Source of the DNA: an uncultured Devosia sp.
Lineage (GTDB): Bacteria; Pseudomonadota; Alphaproteobacteria; Rhizobiales; Devosiaceae
DNA: 64,000 nucleotides
Reading direction: 5' to 3'
NCBI RefSeq assembly: GCF_963517015.1
Contig: NZ_CAUQDV010000004.1
Location: 69,464 to 133,463, forward strand
Made by a program: the position numbers and the translations under genes. Every line of letters begins with the position of its first letter. Within the stretch, counting starts at the first letter, position 1. The notes under the pieces are model-generated. The model searched no databases. It was not told the DNA's origin and saw nothing but the letters and a program-made list of their open reading frames with translations. Of this stretch, positions 42,785-51,562 are shown one piece after another.

Positions 42785-43368
42785 GAGCTCGACCCCGTGA
42801 ATGGTTCATTGCGGAACACGGCAGCCGCGCCCAGGATACGTTCTCCGCTAGGCATATTGGACATGTTGAAACCGCCCAGGTTCAAGATGACCGGCCAGCG
42901 ATAATAGACTTGCACCACCATGATGCTGGATCCCAGGCCGGGCTGATAGGTCGGATCTCGCGTCCACAGGGCGCATTCCGCCTTGGTCTTGCAGCTGGCG
43001 TTCACCGGCGCCTTGATATTGACGGCGGTGAAGCTGGAAAGAGGCTGAACATCCACGAAAAGATCGTCGCAGACGAAAAGCCCATAGAGCCGGCCGCAGA
43101 CGTTATCGCGGAACTGCTTGAGATTGTAGCTTGCCGCCTGCATCTGGCCGGTGCGGACATATCGACTTGCATCCTGCACGGCACTGTCCAGCAACTGTCC
43201 CGCCAGGAAAACCACGGCCGTTTCCAGAATGGCACCGAGAATCGCAAAGAAGGGCACGGCCAAGAGACCGAATTCCACCGCCGTAACACCGGCCTCATTG
43301 CCCATAAAGCCACGCAGCCGCTTTCGCGTCAGGGCTCTCTTGATCAGTATTGTGAGGTCGATCGCCAT
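42781..43368 (-). CDS. TadE/TadG-like pilus pseudopilin, first copy
   Basis: A 195-residue protein with the membrane helix and pseudopilin motif NEAGVTAVEFGLLAVPFFAILGAILE at residues 24-49, followed by DSAVQDASRYVRTGQMQ, a conserved TadE segment. Four Cys in the periplasmic part (CGRLYGLFVC and CKTKAEC) could form disulfides. It is coupled to the second TadE-like gene. The spacer before it (43369-43478) contains the dyad CTAACCGAGAGTTAG. Confidence 0.87.
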   Translation of the reverse strand: MAIDLTILIKRALTRKRLRGFMGNEAGVTAVEFGLLAVPFFAILGAILETAVVFLAGQLLDSAVQDASRYVRTGQMQAASYNLKQFRDNVCGRLYGLFVCDDLFVDVQPLSSFTAVNIKAPVNASCKTKAECALWTRDPTYQPGLGSSIMVVQVYYRWPVILNLGGFNMSNMPSGERILGAAAVFRNEPFTGSSS

Positions 43369-43478
43369 GGCACACCAGCTCGCAGTCGAAGCAGCCTAGG
43401 CAGGCTTGGCTAACCGAGAGTTAGGAAACGGGGCGGGTGCCGCTGCCCGCTTCTAAAATGGTTAGCCGAGCCTTAAGC

Positions 43479-43940
43479 TCAATTGCCCATCGACTGGACC
43501 ACCTGCGCAGACGCAAGGGCCTCGCCCGTGAAGGCAGGATCGTCACCCATCATCACCACGGACTGGCACACGGGGGCGCAGGCGAGGCTGGTCCGCGCCC
43601 GACCCTGATAAACGGTCACCGTGCCAGCCTGCATCTGGACAACCTCGATCATCGTGTCCGCTATCGGACTGCCCGCTGCATCCAGAATGATCAGGTTGGT
43701 CGAGCCGAAGCTCTTGCCGGTGAGGATCAGTGTTTGTGGATCCTGGATGGTCACATCGGCAATGCCTGGATTGCCGACGATCACCGTGGCCGCCGCTGCG
43801 TTGATGCGCAGGATGCGCGCCATGTTGACATTCACATTGATCGGCGCGCCCGCGACATCCTGCGCCTGTACCGATCCCGTGCTCAAGCCAGGCGCCATCG
43901 ACAGGCTGACGGCAAGGGCGATGGCTAGCAATGAACGCAT
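43479..43940 (-). CDS. Stand-alone CpaC/RcpA N-terminal domain protein
   Basis: A 153-residue exported protein (signal peptide MRSLLAIALAVSLSMAPGLSTGSVQA). The body matches the N-terminal periplasmic domain of CpaC-type secretins: ARILRINAAAATVIVGNPGIADVTIQDPQTLILTGKSFGSTNLIILD, the same pattern as VDLPAGAAEVIVSQPDVAAAI in the cpaC gene of this window. No secretin channel domain follows. It may dock on the secretin or replace part of the CpaD function, as no cpaD is present here. Divergent from flp across an AT-rich spacer. Confidence 0.85.
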   Translation of the reverse strand: MRSLLAIALAVSLSMAPGLSTGSVQAQDVAGAPINVNVNMARILRINAAAATVIVGNPGIADVTIQDPQTLILTGKSFGSTNLIILDAAGSPIADTMIEVVQMQAGTVTVYQGRARTSLACAPVCQSVVMMGDDPAFTGEALASAQVVQSMGN

Positions 43941-43979
43941 GACGGGGGGTTCCGGCGATACTGATACGCGATAAGCCAT

Positions 43980-44265
43980 TTTCAGCCGGAATGGTTTATA
44001 ATTGGCAAACAGCTATATTATGCGAGTTTGCCGCCAGTCATGTCTTTCTTTGGGGTCTTGTTTGTTCGTTTGAGGGGTTTGCTTCGAGGGGGCTCATTCC
44101 GAAATATAAGACGTTGCATATAGTTGGGATCGACCATCAGCATATTCGGCAAAATTGAGGCACTGCCCATTAAGGTGCTGATTAGAATGAAAAATATCGA
44201 TTAAATTAACACATCAGCAATGCTGTCGTTTAACGCAAACGCAATGACTGCACACTAGGGTCCAA
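43980..44265. other. AT-rich spacer between divergent pilus genes
   Basis: About 290 bp with clearly lower GC than the rest of the window (runs such as TTTATAATTGG, TATATTATG, AAAATATCGATTAAATTAAC). I see no open frame or RNA fold. It probably holds the promoters for flp and for the divergent secretin-domain gene. TTAAATTAAC at about 44202-44211 contains TTAA pairs, but not with the 7-base spacing of a full CtrA box. Confidence 0.5.
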
Positions 44266-44313
44266 ATCGTTCGATGTATGACGTGTCGAACGATGAACGT
44301 CACTGGTTGACGT
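44266..44313. promoter_or_regulatory. Stacked inverted repeats upstream of flp
   Basis: ATCGTTCGA (44266-44274) and TCGAACGAT (44286-44294) form a perfect 9-bp dyad with an 11-base spacer. ACGTCA (44297-44302) and TGACGT (44308-44313) form a second perfect dyad with a 5-base spacer, and a further TGACGT half-site is at 44279-44284. The array ends just before the AAAGGAG ribosome binding site of flp. It looks like an operator or a structured leader. Confidence 0.5.
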
Positions 44314-44327
44314 AAAGGAGCCTTCCC

Positions 44328-44510
44328 ATGAACATCTTCGCACGTTTCGCCAATGACGAGTCCGGCGCGACCGCTATCGAATACGGCCTGATCGCCGCCC
44401 TGATTTCCGTCGGTATCATCCTTGCCGCTACCGCTCTCGGCGGCAGCCTGGGTAACCTGTTCAACGGCATCTCGAACAAGCTGACCAACTCCACCACCGG
44501 CAAGCTCTAA
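44328..44510 (+). CDS. flp: Flp family type IVb pilin
   Basis: A 60-residue major pilin. Short N-terminal leader MNIFARFANDESGATAIEYG, where processing by CpaA occurs after the Gly in ESGATAIEYG and Glu/Tyr (EY) follow as usual for Flp. The hydrophobic helix LIAALISVGIILAATALGG builds the fibre core. AAAGGAG precedes the ATG. A strong terminator directly downstream should give the pilin a much higher level than the assembly genes. Confidence 0.96.
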   Translation: MNIFARFANDESGATAIEYGLIAALISVGIILAATALGGSLGNLFNGISNKLTNSTTGKL

Positions 44511-44535
44511 TAGCTTTCGTGGTATAGTGAATTCC

Positions 44536-44560
44536 AAAGGGGGCGCTTGCGTCCCCTTTT
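44536..44560 (+). terminator. Rho-independent terminator after flp
   Basis: AAAGGGGGCGC-TT-GCGTCCCCTTTT forms an 11-bp stem (one G-U) followed by T-rich CGTTTTG. It separates flp from cpaA; expression of the rest needs readthrough or a second promoter. Confidence 0.85.
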
Positions 44561-44643
44561 CGTTTTGCTGATTGTTAATCCTGCCTGGGCCATGCTCTTG
44601 GGAGCACCGGCCTTTCGGCTCGGGCTTCAGACCCGAGACCGCC

Positions 44644-45159
44644 ATGCCCGACTTTGCAATGTTCCTGCTTGCCATGCTGTTTCCTGTCATCATGGCCTGG
44701 GCTGCGGCGTCTGACCTCCTCACCATGCGGATATCCAACAAGCTGGTGCTGCTGCTGGTCGCCAGCTTTTGCCTGGTTGCATTGGTCCTGCAACTGCCCT
44801 TGGACCAGCTGGGGCTTCACCTGGCGGCAGGCGGTCTGGCGCTGGCTATCGGTTTCACCCTCTTTGCCTTTGGCTGGATCGGTGGCGGTGATGCCAAATT
44901 CGCTGCGGCAACTGCCCTATGGATCGGCTGGGGCATCGGTGGGCTGCAATATGTCGTCTATGCCGGCCTGCTGGGTGGCGGACTGACTCTGCTCATTCTG
45001 GCCTTCCGCAATCTGCCGCTGATGCCGATCATGGCTGGCCACGCCTGGCTGGAGCGGCTGCACGATCGCAAGAGCGGCGTACCTTATGGCATTGCCCTCG
45101 CCATCGCCGGCATGCTGGTCTACGCGGGTTCAACACTCTTTGAGCGGCTGGTCGCCTGA
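44644..45159 (+). CDS. cpaA: Prepilin peptidase CpaA/TadV (A24 family)
   Basis: A 171-residue membrane protein with about five helices. The aspartate protease pair is in AAASDLLTMRISN near residue 24 and in GWIGGGDAKFAAATALW near residue 80 (GxGD motif GGGD). It removes the leader from Flp pilin and the TadE-like pseudopilins. The start at 44644 follows GAGACC; the open frame upstream of it overlaps the flp terminator and is not coding. Confidence 0.93.
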   Translation: MPDFAMFLLAMLFPVIMAWAAASDLLTMRISNKLVLLLVASFCLVALVLQLPLDQLGLHLAAGGLALAIGFTLFAFGWIGGGDAKFAAATALWIGWGIGGLQYVVYAGLLGGGLTLLILAFRNLPLMPIMAGHAWLERLHDRKSGVPYGIALAIAGMLVYAGSTLFERLVA

Positions 45160-45261
45160 TTGTTGCGCTCGGCAAATAGAGCCGGTGTATAACACCATCC
45201 GCCTGTCCGTTTATGGCTGCTCCGCCCGGATTGATGCAAAATTCCTAAAATTTACGTCTTG

Positions 45262-45292
45262 TTAACCTCGCCTGCAAAGCTCCGGTTAACCA
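45262..45292 (+). promoter_or_regulatory. Two TTAACC sites upstream of cpaB (possible CtrA binding)
   Basis: GTTAACC at 45261-45267 and GTTAACCAAA at 45285-45294 lie about 80-110 bp before cpaB. TTAACCAT is a known CtrA half-site form and CtrA drives pilus genes in Caulobacter. The spacing here is 18 bases, not the classical TTAA-N7-TTAA, so this is a suggestion only. Confidence 0.3.
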
Positions 45293-45369
45293 AACTTTGA
45301 CCCTTTGTCGGCAGACTTCATCGCGGTGGAGCTGGGCGAACTGTGCCCGCGTACTTTCCGGAGTGAGTC

Positions 45370-46293
45370 ATGAAGCCGGCGCGTCTTATCCTCTTGCTTG
45401 TAGCGCTTGTCGCAGGCGGCCTCGCGGCCTTCCTCGTCACGCGTGGCGGTCCCGCGCCCGAACAGGTCGTGACCACCGAGGTGATTCAAGAGGCCAAGGA
45501 GCAGGTGCTGATCGCCCGCACGCCGATCGGCGTCGGCCAGCGCCTTAGTCCAGAAAGCGTCGAGTGGCAGGATTGGCCGGCAGGTGCACTGCGTCCTGAA
45601 TATGTCACCATTTCCGCCATGCCCGATGCGCCCGCGACCCTGACCGGCGCCGTGGCACGTTTTGAGTTCTTCCCCGGCGAACCGATCCGCGACGCCAAGC
45701 TGGTTCGCACGGACCAGGGCTATCTCTCGGCCGTGCTGTCCGAAGGCATGCGCGGCGTCTCCGTCACCGTCTCGGCTGCCACCAGCGCCGGCGGCTTTGT
45801 CGTTCCGAACGACCATGTGGATGTCGTGCTGACCTCCAATGGCGCAGCCGGTCAGCAGTCCGAGGTCATTCTCTCCAATGTTCGCGTTCTGGCGCTCGGC
45901 CAGCGCCTAGGTGAACTGGGTACGACCGGTGGCCAGGAAGATCCCAACAGCCCGACAACAACGCCCACCACGTTCAGTGACTCCACCATTGCGACGCTGG
46001 AACTCACGCCTGCCCAGGCCGAGACGCTGATCAATGCCTCGACCAGTGGTACCCTGAGTCTGACGCTCCGTTCGGTGGTGGATTTCAACAAGCCGCAGGT
46101 CGCTGGCGGGTCCGGCTCCAGCCAGACGGTCCGCCTCATCCGTGCTGGCCGCGAACAGGCGGTCCAGGCCGGAAATTCCACCATTGTCGATCCCCAGCCC
46201 ACCACAGCGCCTGCTCCGGTCATGCCGTCCCTCGCGCCAACCTCGATGACCCAGACCGTGCAGCCAGGCGATGCGCCTGCGGTGCCAATGTAA
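45370..46293 (+). CDS. cpaB: Flp pilus assembly protein CpaB/RcpC
   Basis: A 307-residue protein with one N-terminal membrane helix (LILLLVALVAGGLAAFLV). A SAF domain follows: VLIARTPIGVGQRLSPESVEWQDWP near residues 50-75. Then comes the RcpC-type segment SEGMRGVSVTVSAATSAGGFVVPNDHVDVVLT near 125-155. A low-complexity Thr/Pro tail ends it. It is an inner-membrane anchored periplasmic protein thought to link or stabilise the secretin. cpaC starts 13 bp downstream. Confidence 0.93.
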   Translation: MKPARLILLLVALVAGGLAAFLVTRGGPAPEQVVTTEVIQEAKEQVLIARTPIGVGQRLSPESVEWQDWPAGALRPEYVTISAMPDAPATLTGAVARFEFFPGEPIRDAKLVRTDQGYLSAVLSEGMRGVSVTVSAATSAGGFVVPNDHVDVVLTSNGAAGQQSEVILSNVRVLALGQRLGELGTTGGQEDPNSPTTTPTTFSDSTIATLELTPAQAETLINASTSGTLSLTLRSVVDFNKPQVAGGSGSSQTVRLIRAGREQAVQAGNSTIVDPQPTTAPAPVMPSLAPTSMTQTVQPGDAPAVPM

Positions 46294-46306
46294 GGCGGAG
46301 ATGATC

Positions 46307-47704
46307 ATGACCCATTCGTTCAAGGCGCCGCGCGCCCGCCACTCCGGTCTGCTGTCCACCCTGTTGGTCGCCGGCCTTCTCGCGACCTCCTCGCTGTCCG
46401 TCGTCTCGGCTCAAGAGAGCCACATCTCCATTTCCGCCAATGCCTATGGTGCCACGCGTAGTCTGGAAGTCGAGCTCAACAAGACCGTGCTCGTTGATCT
46501 GCCGGCCGGCGCAGCCGAGGTCATCGTCTCTCAGCCCGACGTTGCTGCAGCCATCATGCGCACGCGCACCCGTGCCCTGATCCAGGGCATCACCGGCGGC
46601 GATACCAATGTTTTCTTCCTCGATGACAGCGGCCGCACCATCCAGATCCTTGACATCAAGGTTATGGAAGAGCCTTCCCAGGTTGGCAATGCGCTGGAAA
46701 CGGCGCTCGCCCGCATCATTCCCGGGTCCAACATAACCGTGGAATCGGTCACCCTCGGTGGCGCGACAAACCGTGTCGTGCTGACAGGCAATGTGCGCAC
46801 CGCCGAGGATTTCGATCGCGCCCAGCAGGTCGCCATCCAGTTCGCCGGCGATCCGACCAATGTTGCCAATATTCTCGATATCACCGGTGCACAGCAGGTC
46901 ATGCTGCAGGTCACCGTGTCCGAAGTGAAGCGCGATGTTGCCAAGCAGTTCGGCATCAACCTCTCCGGCGCGCTCAGCGTCGGCAGCATCAATCTCAATC
47001 TCAACAGCACCCAGACCGCCCTCACCAATGGCATCGGGGGCAATTTCCCCATCGGCAATCTCGAGATCAACGCGGCCATCAGAGCGCTTGAATCGCGCAA
47101 CGCCGCGCGGATCCTGGCCCAGCCGACACTGACCGCCCTGTCTGGCCAGCCGGCCAGCTTCCTGGCAGGCGGCGAAATTCGCTATCAGTCCGGCTTCGAC
47201 GACAACAACAATCCGCTGTTTGACTTCCGCCAGTATGGCGTCTCGCTCGAATTCACCCCGGTGGTGAAGTCCAATGGCGAAATCTCCATGCAGATCAAGA
47301 CGGAAGTGTCCGAGCCGACCGCCTCCGAAACCATCAACAAGCGCAGTGCTTCGACCAGTGTCGAGATTGCGCCCGGCATGACCCTGGCGATCGGCGGCCT
47401 GCTCGACGAACGGACCAGCCAGGTGGTGAGCCAGCTTCCGGGCCTGGGCAATATCCCGATCCTGGGTGCCCTGTTCCGCTCGCGCGAGTACCAGACCGAG
47501 CAGACCGAACTGGTTATCCTCGTCACCCCCTATCTGGTAGCGCCAAGCCCGGCCAATTCCATTCCCGTGCCGACCGACGCAATGGTCCCGGCCAGCGACG
47601 CGGAAGGCATTTTCCTTGGCAAGCTGGAAAATCTTTATGGCGTCGGCCAGACCGGCGAGATGCGCGGTGGCTACAATGGTTCGGTTGGTTTCGTGCTCGA
47701 CTGA
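46307..47704 (+). CDS. cpaC: Flp pilus secretin CpaC/RcpA
   Basis: A 465-residue outer-membrane channel subunit with a signal peptide ending SVVSAQ. The N-terminal domain contains NKTVLVDLPAGAAEVIVSQPDVAAAI, followed by a BON-like part (VTLGGATNRVVLTGNVRTAEDFDRAQQVA) and the secretin domain from about residue 205, with LSGQPASFLAGGEIRYQ and the C-terminal LGNIPILGALFRSREYQTEQTELVILVTPYLV. ATG 46307 has GCGGAG six bases upstream and gives a good signal peptide; ATGs at 46271 and 46301 fit less well. Confidence 0.95.
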   Translation: MTHSFKAPRARHSGLLSTLLVAGLLATSSLSVVSAQESHISISANAYGATRSLEVELNKTVLVDLPAGAAEVIVSQPDVAAAIMRTRTRALIQGITGGDTNVFFLDDSGRTIQILDIKVMEEPSQVGNALETALARIIPGSNITVESVTLGGATNRVVLTGNVRTAEDFDRAQQVAIQFAGDPTNVANILDITGAQQVMLQVTVSEVKRDVAKQFGINLSGALSVGSINLNLNSTQTALTNGIGGNFPIGNLEINAAIRALESRNAARILAQPTLTALSGQPASFLAGGEIRYQSGFDDNNNPLFDFRQYGVSLEFTPVVKSNGEISMQIKTEVSEPTASETINKRSASTSVEIAPGMTLAIGGLLDERTSQVVSQLPGLGNIPILGALFRSREYQTEQTELVILVTPYLVAPSPANSIPVPTDAMVPASDAEGIFLGKLENLYGVGQTGEMRGGYNGSVGFVLD

Positions 47705-47731
47705 GGTCAGGGCGCAAGGAGTATGTGTTAG

Positions 47732-49003
47732 ATGAGTTTCCTGTCCTCAGAGCCGAAGCGGGTCGAAGAGCCGGCAGCCGAGATCGCACAAGGCGCCCGG
47801 CTGATTCCGCGCATCACCATCCAGGCTTTCTGCGAGCATTCCCAGACGGCCCAGCTGGTCGAGAGCGCCATTCACGATCGCCGCATGTCCAAGGTGGCAC
47901 TGACCACGCACAATGGTGGCATCGATGGTGCGGTGGAGACCTACAAGTCCAATCCCACACCCAATCTGATCATCGTCGAGACCGCACTGTCGCCCGAAGA
48001 AATTCCGGCTGCCCTGGAAAAGCTCGCCGACGTCTGTGATGCCTCGACCCGTGTCGTGGTGCTCGGCCACGTCAACGACGTGCTGCTCTATCGCGACCTG
48101 ATCCGCTCGGGCATTTCCGAATATATCGTCCTGCCGGCCACGGCCCAGCAGATCGTTTCGGCCATCACCGATCTCTTCGCCTCGGCAAATTCCGCGCCCA
48201 TCGGCCGCACCGTGGGCTTCGTCTCGGCCAAGGGCGGCGCCGGCGGCTCGACCGTGGCGCATAACGTTGCCTGGGCCATCGCGACCGCCCTGCGCCAGGA
48301 CAATCTGATCATCGACATGGATCTGGCGTTTGGCACGGCGGGCCTCAATTTCAATCAGGACCCGCCGCACGGCATTGCCGACGCGCTTTCGGCCAATCAG
48401 AAGGTCGACCAGACCATGCTGGATCGCCTGATGAGCAAGGCGGCCAACCATATCAACCTGCTGACCGCGCCTGTCACCCTCGATCGCACCTATGATTTCG
48501 AGGAACGCGAGTTCGAGCAGGTACTCGAACTCTGCCAGGCCACCATGCCCGTCGTCGTGCTCGATATTCCGCACGCCTGGAACGCCTGGGTCCGCCAGAC
48601 CCTGGCCACGGTCGACGAAGTGGTGATCGTTGCCGAGCCCGACCTTGCCAGCCTGCGCAATGCCAAGAACCTGGCCGATACCGTCCGCGCCCTGCGCCCG
48701 ACCGAAAGCGCGCCTTGCCTCGTGCTCAACAAGGTGGGCATGCCACGCCGGCCCGAGATCAATTCCAGCGAATTCGCCTCATCCGTCGAATGCCAGCTGC
48801 TGGGTCAGATCCCCTTCGATGCCCAGCTTTTCGGCACCGCCGCCAACAATGGCCAGATGATTGCCGAGGTCTCGGCCAACAACAAGATCAACGACATCTA
48901 CCGCGCCATTTCCATGCATGTGACCGGCCGGCAGATGAGCCATGCCAATGGCCGTTCGTCGAGCCTGATGAAACTGCCGTCCCTGTTCAAGAAGCGAGCC
49001 TGA
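47732..49003 (+). CDS. cpaE: Pilus localisation ATPase-like protein CpaE/TadZ
   Basis: A 423-residue protein. The N-terminal ~130 residues form a receiver-like domain without the normal phospho-acceptor set. The C-terminal MinD/ParA-like ATPase has the deviant P-loop FVSAKGGAGGSTVAHNVAW near residue 165, LIIDMDLAFGTAGLNFNQDPP, and VVLDIPHAWNAW as switch II. CpaE/TadZ marks the polar site at which the Tad machine assembles. The gene follows cpaC after 27 bp, where cpaD would be expected in Caulobacter and Rhizobium order. Confidence 0.94.
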   Translation: MSFLSSEPKRVEEPAAEIAQGARLIPRITIQAFCEHSQTAQLVESAIHDRRMSKVALTTHNGGIDGAVETYKSNPTPNLIIVETALSPEEIPAALEKLADVCDASTRVVVLGHVNDVLLYRDLIRSGISEYIVLPATAQQIVSAITDLFASANSAPIGRTVGFVSAKGGAGGSTVAHNVAWAIATALRQDNLIIDMDLAFGTAGLNFNQDPPHGIADALSANQKVDQTMLDRLMSKAANHINLLTAPVTLDRTYDFEEREFEQVLELCQATMPVVVLDIPHAWNAWVRQTLATVDEVVIVAEPDLASLRNAKNLADTVRALRPTESAPCLVLNKVGMPRRPEINSSEFASSVECQLLGQIPFDAQLFGTAANNGQMIAEVSANNKINDIYRAISMHVTGRQMSHANGRSSSLMKLPSLFKKRA

Positions 49004-49081
49004 AGGCGCTCCACCATGAGCCTTCAAGAGCAGGGCAGGGCGCGGTCTCGCGCCGGCCTTGCGACCAGAAAGTAGGATACG

Positions 49082-50569
49082 ATGTTTGGTAAGCGGCAAT
49101 CCTTCGGCGGCAACACTCCGGGCGTTGGCGAAATCGCGCGGCCGGTTCCCTCCATGCCACCCGCCGCGCCGCCGCCGACCCGCCGCGCCAGCGATACCGA
49201 TGGCATGGGCAGCCGCATTCGCTCCAATGAAGAAGTGGTCGATGTCCGCGCCCCGGCCGATGCTGCGCGCGACAAGGAATATTTCCAGACCAAGTCCGCC
49301 ATCTTCAACGCGCTGATCGATTCCATCGATCTCAGCCAGCTCGCGACCATGGACCAGGACGCGGCGCGCGAGGAAATCCGCGACATCGTCGCCGAAATCA
49401 TCGCGCTCAAGTCCATCATCATGTCCATCTCCGAGCAGGAAGACCTGCTCGAGGACATCTGCAACGACGTGCTGGGCTATGGCCCGCTCGAGCCCCTGCT
49501 GGCCCGCGACGACATCGCCGACATCATGGTGAACGGGTCGCAGAAGTGCTACATCGAAGTGGGCGGCAAGGTCCGCCTCACCAATGTGCGCTTCCGCGAC
49601 GACGCCCACCTGATGAACGTCTGCCAGCGCATCGTGAGCCAGGTCGGCCGCCGCGTCGATGAAAGCTCGCCCATCTGCGACGCCCGCCTTCCCGATGGTT
49701 CCCGCGTCAACGTCATCGCCCCGCCGCTGGCCATCGATGGCGCCGCCCTCACCATCCGTAAGTTCAAAAAGGACAAGCTGACCCTCCAGCAGCTGGTCAA
49801 ATACAACTCCATCTCCCCCGAGGGCGCCGAGGTGCTGCGCATTCTCGGCCGCGTCCGCGCCAATGTGCTGATCTCGGGCGGTACCGGTTCGGGCAAGACC
49901 ACGCTGCTCAATTGCCTCACCGCCTTCATCGAGAAGGACGAGCGCGTCATCACCTGTGAAGACTCCGCCGAACTTCAGCTGCAGCAGCCCCACGTCGTGC
50001 GCCTCGAAACCCGCCCCCCCAATCTTGAGGGCGAGGGCGAGATCACCATGCGCGATCTGATCAAGAACTGCCTGCGTATGCGTCCCGAACGCATCATCGT
50101 CGGCGAAGTCCGCGGCCCCGAAAGCTTCGACCTGCTTCAGGCGATGAACACGGGCCACGATGGCTCCATGGGCACGCTGCACGCCAACTCGCCGCGCGAA
50201 GCCCTGTCGCGTCTTGAATCCATGATCACCATGGGCGGCTATTCGCTGCCCAGCCGCACCATCCGCGAAATGATCACCTCGTCCATCGACGTCGTGGTCC
50301 AGGCCGCCCGCCTGCGTGACGGTTCGCGCCGTATCACCCACATCACCGAGATCCTCGGCATGGAAGGTGAAGTGATCGTGACCCAGGACATCTTCCTCTA
50401 TGACATCATGGGTGAAGACGCCAACGGCATGCTGCTCGGCAAGCACCGCTCCACCGGCATCACCAAGCCGCAATTCGCCGAACGCGCCCGTTACTTCAAC
50501 GAGGAAGCCAATCTCGTCGAGGCGCTCGAAAAATCCAACACCGAACAGCACGAACTGCTGGGTTCGTAA
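49082..50569 (+). CDS. cpaF: Tad pilus assembly ATPase CpaF/TadA
   Basis: A 495-residue secretion ATPase. A disordered N-terminal region of about 75 residues precedes the helical domain and CpaF core with DIADIMVNGSQKCYIE. Walker A is ISGGTGSGKTTLLNCL near residue 268, the Asp box CEDSAEL, Walker B-region LRMRPERIIVGEVRGPE near 340 and the His box TGHDGSMGTLHANSP near 360. It powers pilus extension and probably retraction. tadB begins directly after its stop with no gap. Confidence 0.96.
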   Translation: MFGKRQSFGGNTPGVGEIARPVPSMPPAAPPPTRRASDTDGMGSRIRSNEEVVDVRAPADAARDKEYFQTKSAIFNALIDSIDLSQLATMDQDAAREEIRDIVAEIIALKSIIMSISEQEDLLEDICNDVLGYGPLEPLLARDDIADIMVNGSQKCYIEVGGKVRLTNVRFRDDAHLMNVCQRIVSQVGRRVDESSPICDARLPDGSRVNVIAPPLAIDGAALTIRKFKKDKLTLQQLVKYNSISPEGAEVLRILGRVRANVLISGGTGSGKTTLLNCLTAFIEKDERVITCEDSAELQLQQPHVVRLETRPPNLEGEGEITMRDLIKNCLRMRPERIIVGEVRGPESFDLLQAMNTGHDGSMGTLHANSPREALSRLESMITMGGYSLPSRTIREMITSSIDVVVQAARLRDGSRRITHITEILGMEGEVIVTQDIFLYDIMGEDANGMLLGKHRSTGITKPQFAERARYFNEEANLVEALEKSNTEQHELLGS

Positions 50570-51544
50570 ATGGAAACGCTGCTCCTCATCATTCTGGCCA
50601 TGGTCACCGTCGGCGCAGCGGGCTTTGCCCTCGTACCCAACGCAATGGGTGGCGGCCGGGCCGAAAAACGCCGCAAGGCGCTGCAGGGCGACATCCGGGT
50701 CAACCGCCTCGAAGTCGATGCCGCGCGCAGTCGCGATGAGCGCCGCAAGAGCGTCCAGAGCGCCCTCAAGCAGCAGACCGCCGCCCTCAATGCCAAAAAG
50801 CGCGTAACGCTGCCGCAGATGCTGTTTCAGGCCGGCATGACCATCAAGCCGGGCGCCTTCATACGCAACAGCGTCATCTTTGGCGCCGTGGTTTTCGTCC
50901 TGCTGGTGCTGGTCCAGGTGCCGATCTACCTTGCGCCGGTCTTTGCCGTCGCCGCAGCCTATCTGTTGCCCCGCTGGTGGGTCGGTCGTAAGCGCCGCAA
51001 GTATCAGGACAAGTTCCTCGATGAATTGCCGAATGCGGTGGAAGCCATCGTGCGCGGCGTCAAGACCGGTCTGCCGCTCAATGACTCCATGCGCGTCGTC
51101 GCCAAGGATGCCAAGGATCCGGTGAAATCCGAATTCGCCCGCGTCCTCGATCAGCAGGCTTTCGGCATGGGCATGAGCGAAGCCGTGCAGGTCCTGCTCG
51201 ATCGTGTGCCGCTGCCCGAGGTCAATTTCTTCGTCGTCGTCATCACCGTGCAGCAGCAGTCGGGCGGCAATCTGTCCGAAGCGCTGGGCAACCTCGCCAA
51301 GGTGCTGCGCAACCGCAAGAAGATGAAGCAGAAGATCAAGGCCATGTCCTCCGAAGCCAAGGCTTCGGCCGGCATCATCGGCTCGCTCCCTTTCGTCGTC
51401 GGCACGCTGGTGTCCATCGTTTCGCCCAGCTATCTCGTGCCGCTGTTTTTCACCACGCTCGGCCAGATCTGGCTGGGTATCGGCATTGCCATGCTGTCGG
51501 CCGGCGTCTTCGTCATGAGCCGCATGGTCAAGTTCGACTATTAG
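50570..51544 (+). CDS. tadB: Tad pilus inner-membrane platform protein TadB
   Basis: A 324-residue protein of the GspF-like T2SSF fold. Helices at about 2-22, 103-135 and the C-terminal pair near 270-320. The central cytoplasmic domain has DELPNAVEAIVRGVKTGLPLNDSM and FVVVITVQQQSGGNLSEALGNLAKVLRNRKKMKQKIKAMSSEAKAS, the conserved T2SSF core. It forms the assembly platform with TadC. The start codon abuts the cpaF stop, which points to coupled translation. Confidence 0.95.
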   Translation: METLLLIILAMVTVGAAGFALVPNAMGGGRAEKRRKALQGDIRVNRLEVDAARSRDERRKSVQSALKQQTAALNAKKRVTLPQMLFQAGMTIKPGAFIRNSVIFGAVVFVLLVLVQVPIYLAPVFAVAAAYLLPRWWVGRKRRKYQDKFLDELPNAVEAIVRGVKTGLPLNDSMRVVAKDAKDPVKSEFARVLDQQAFGMGMSEAVQVLLDRVPLPEVNFFVVVITVQQQSGGNLSEALGNLAKVLRNRKKMKQKIKAMSSEAKASAGIIGSLPFVVGTLVSIVSPSYLVPLFFTTLGQIWLGIGIAMLSAGVFVMSRMVKFDY

Positions 51545-51562
51545 GCGGGAGCTGCGCAGCAC

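Noticed and set aside
48779..51562. A 927-codon minus-strand frame opposite cpaE, cpaF and tadB
   Set aside because: It spans three unmistakable pilus genes in the antisense frame and has no family features; long antisense frames are expected at this GC content.
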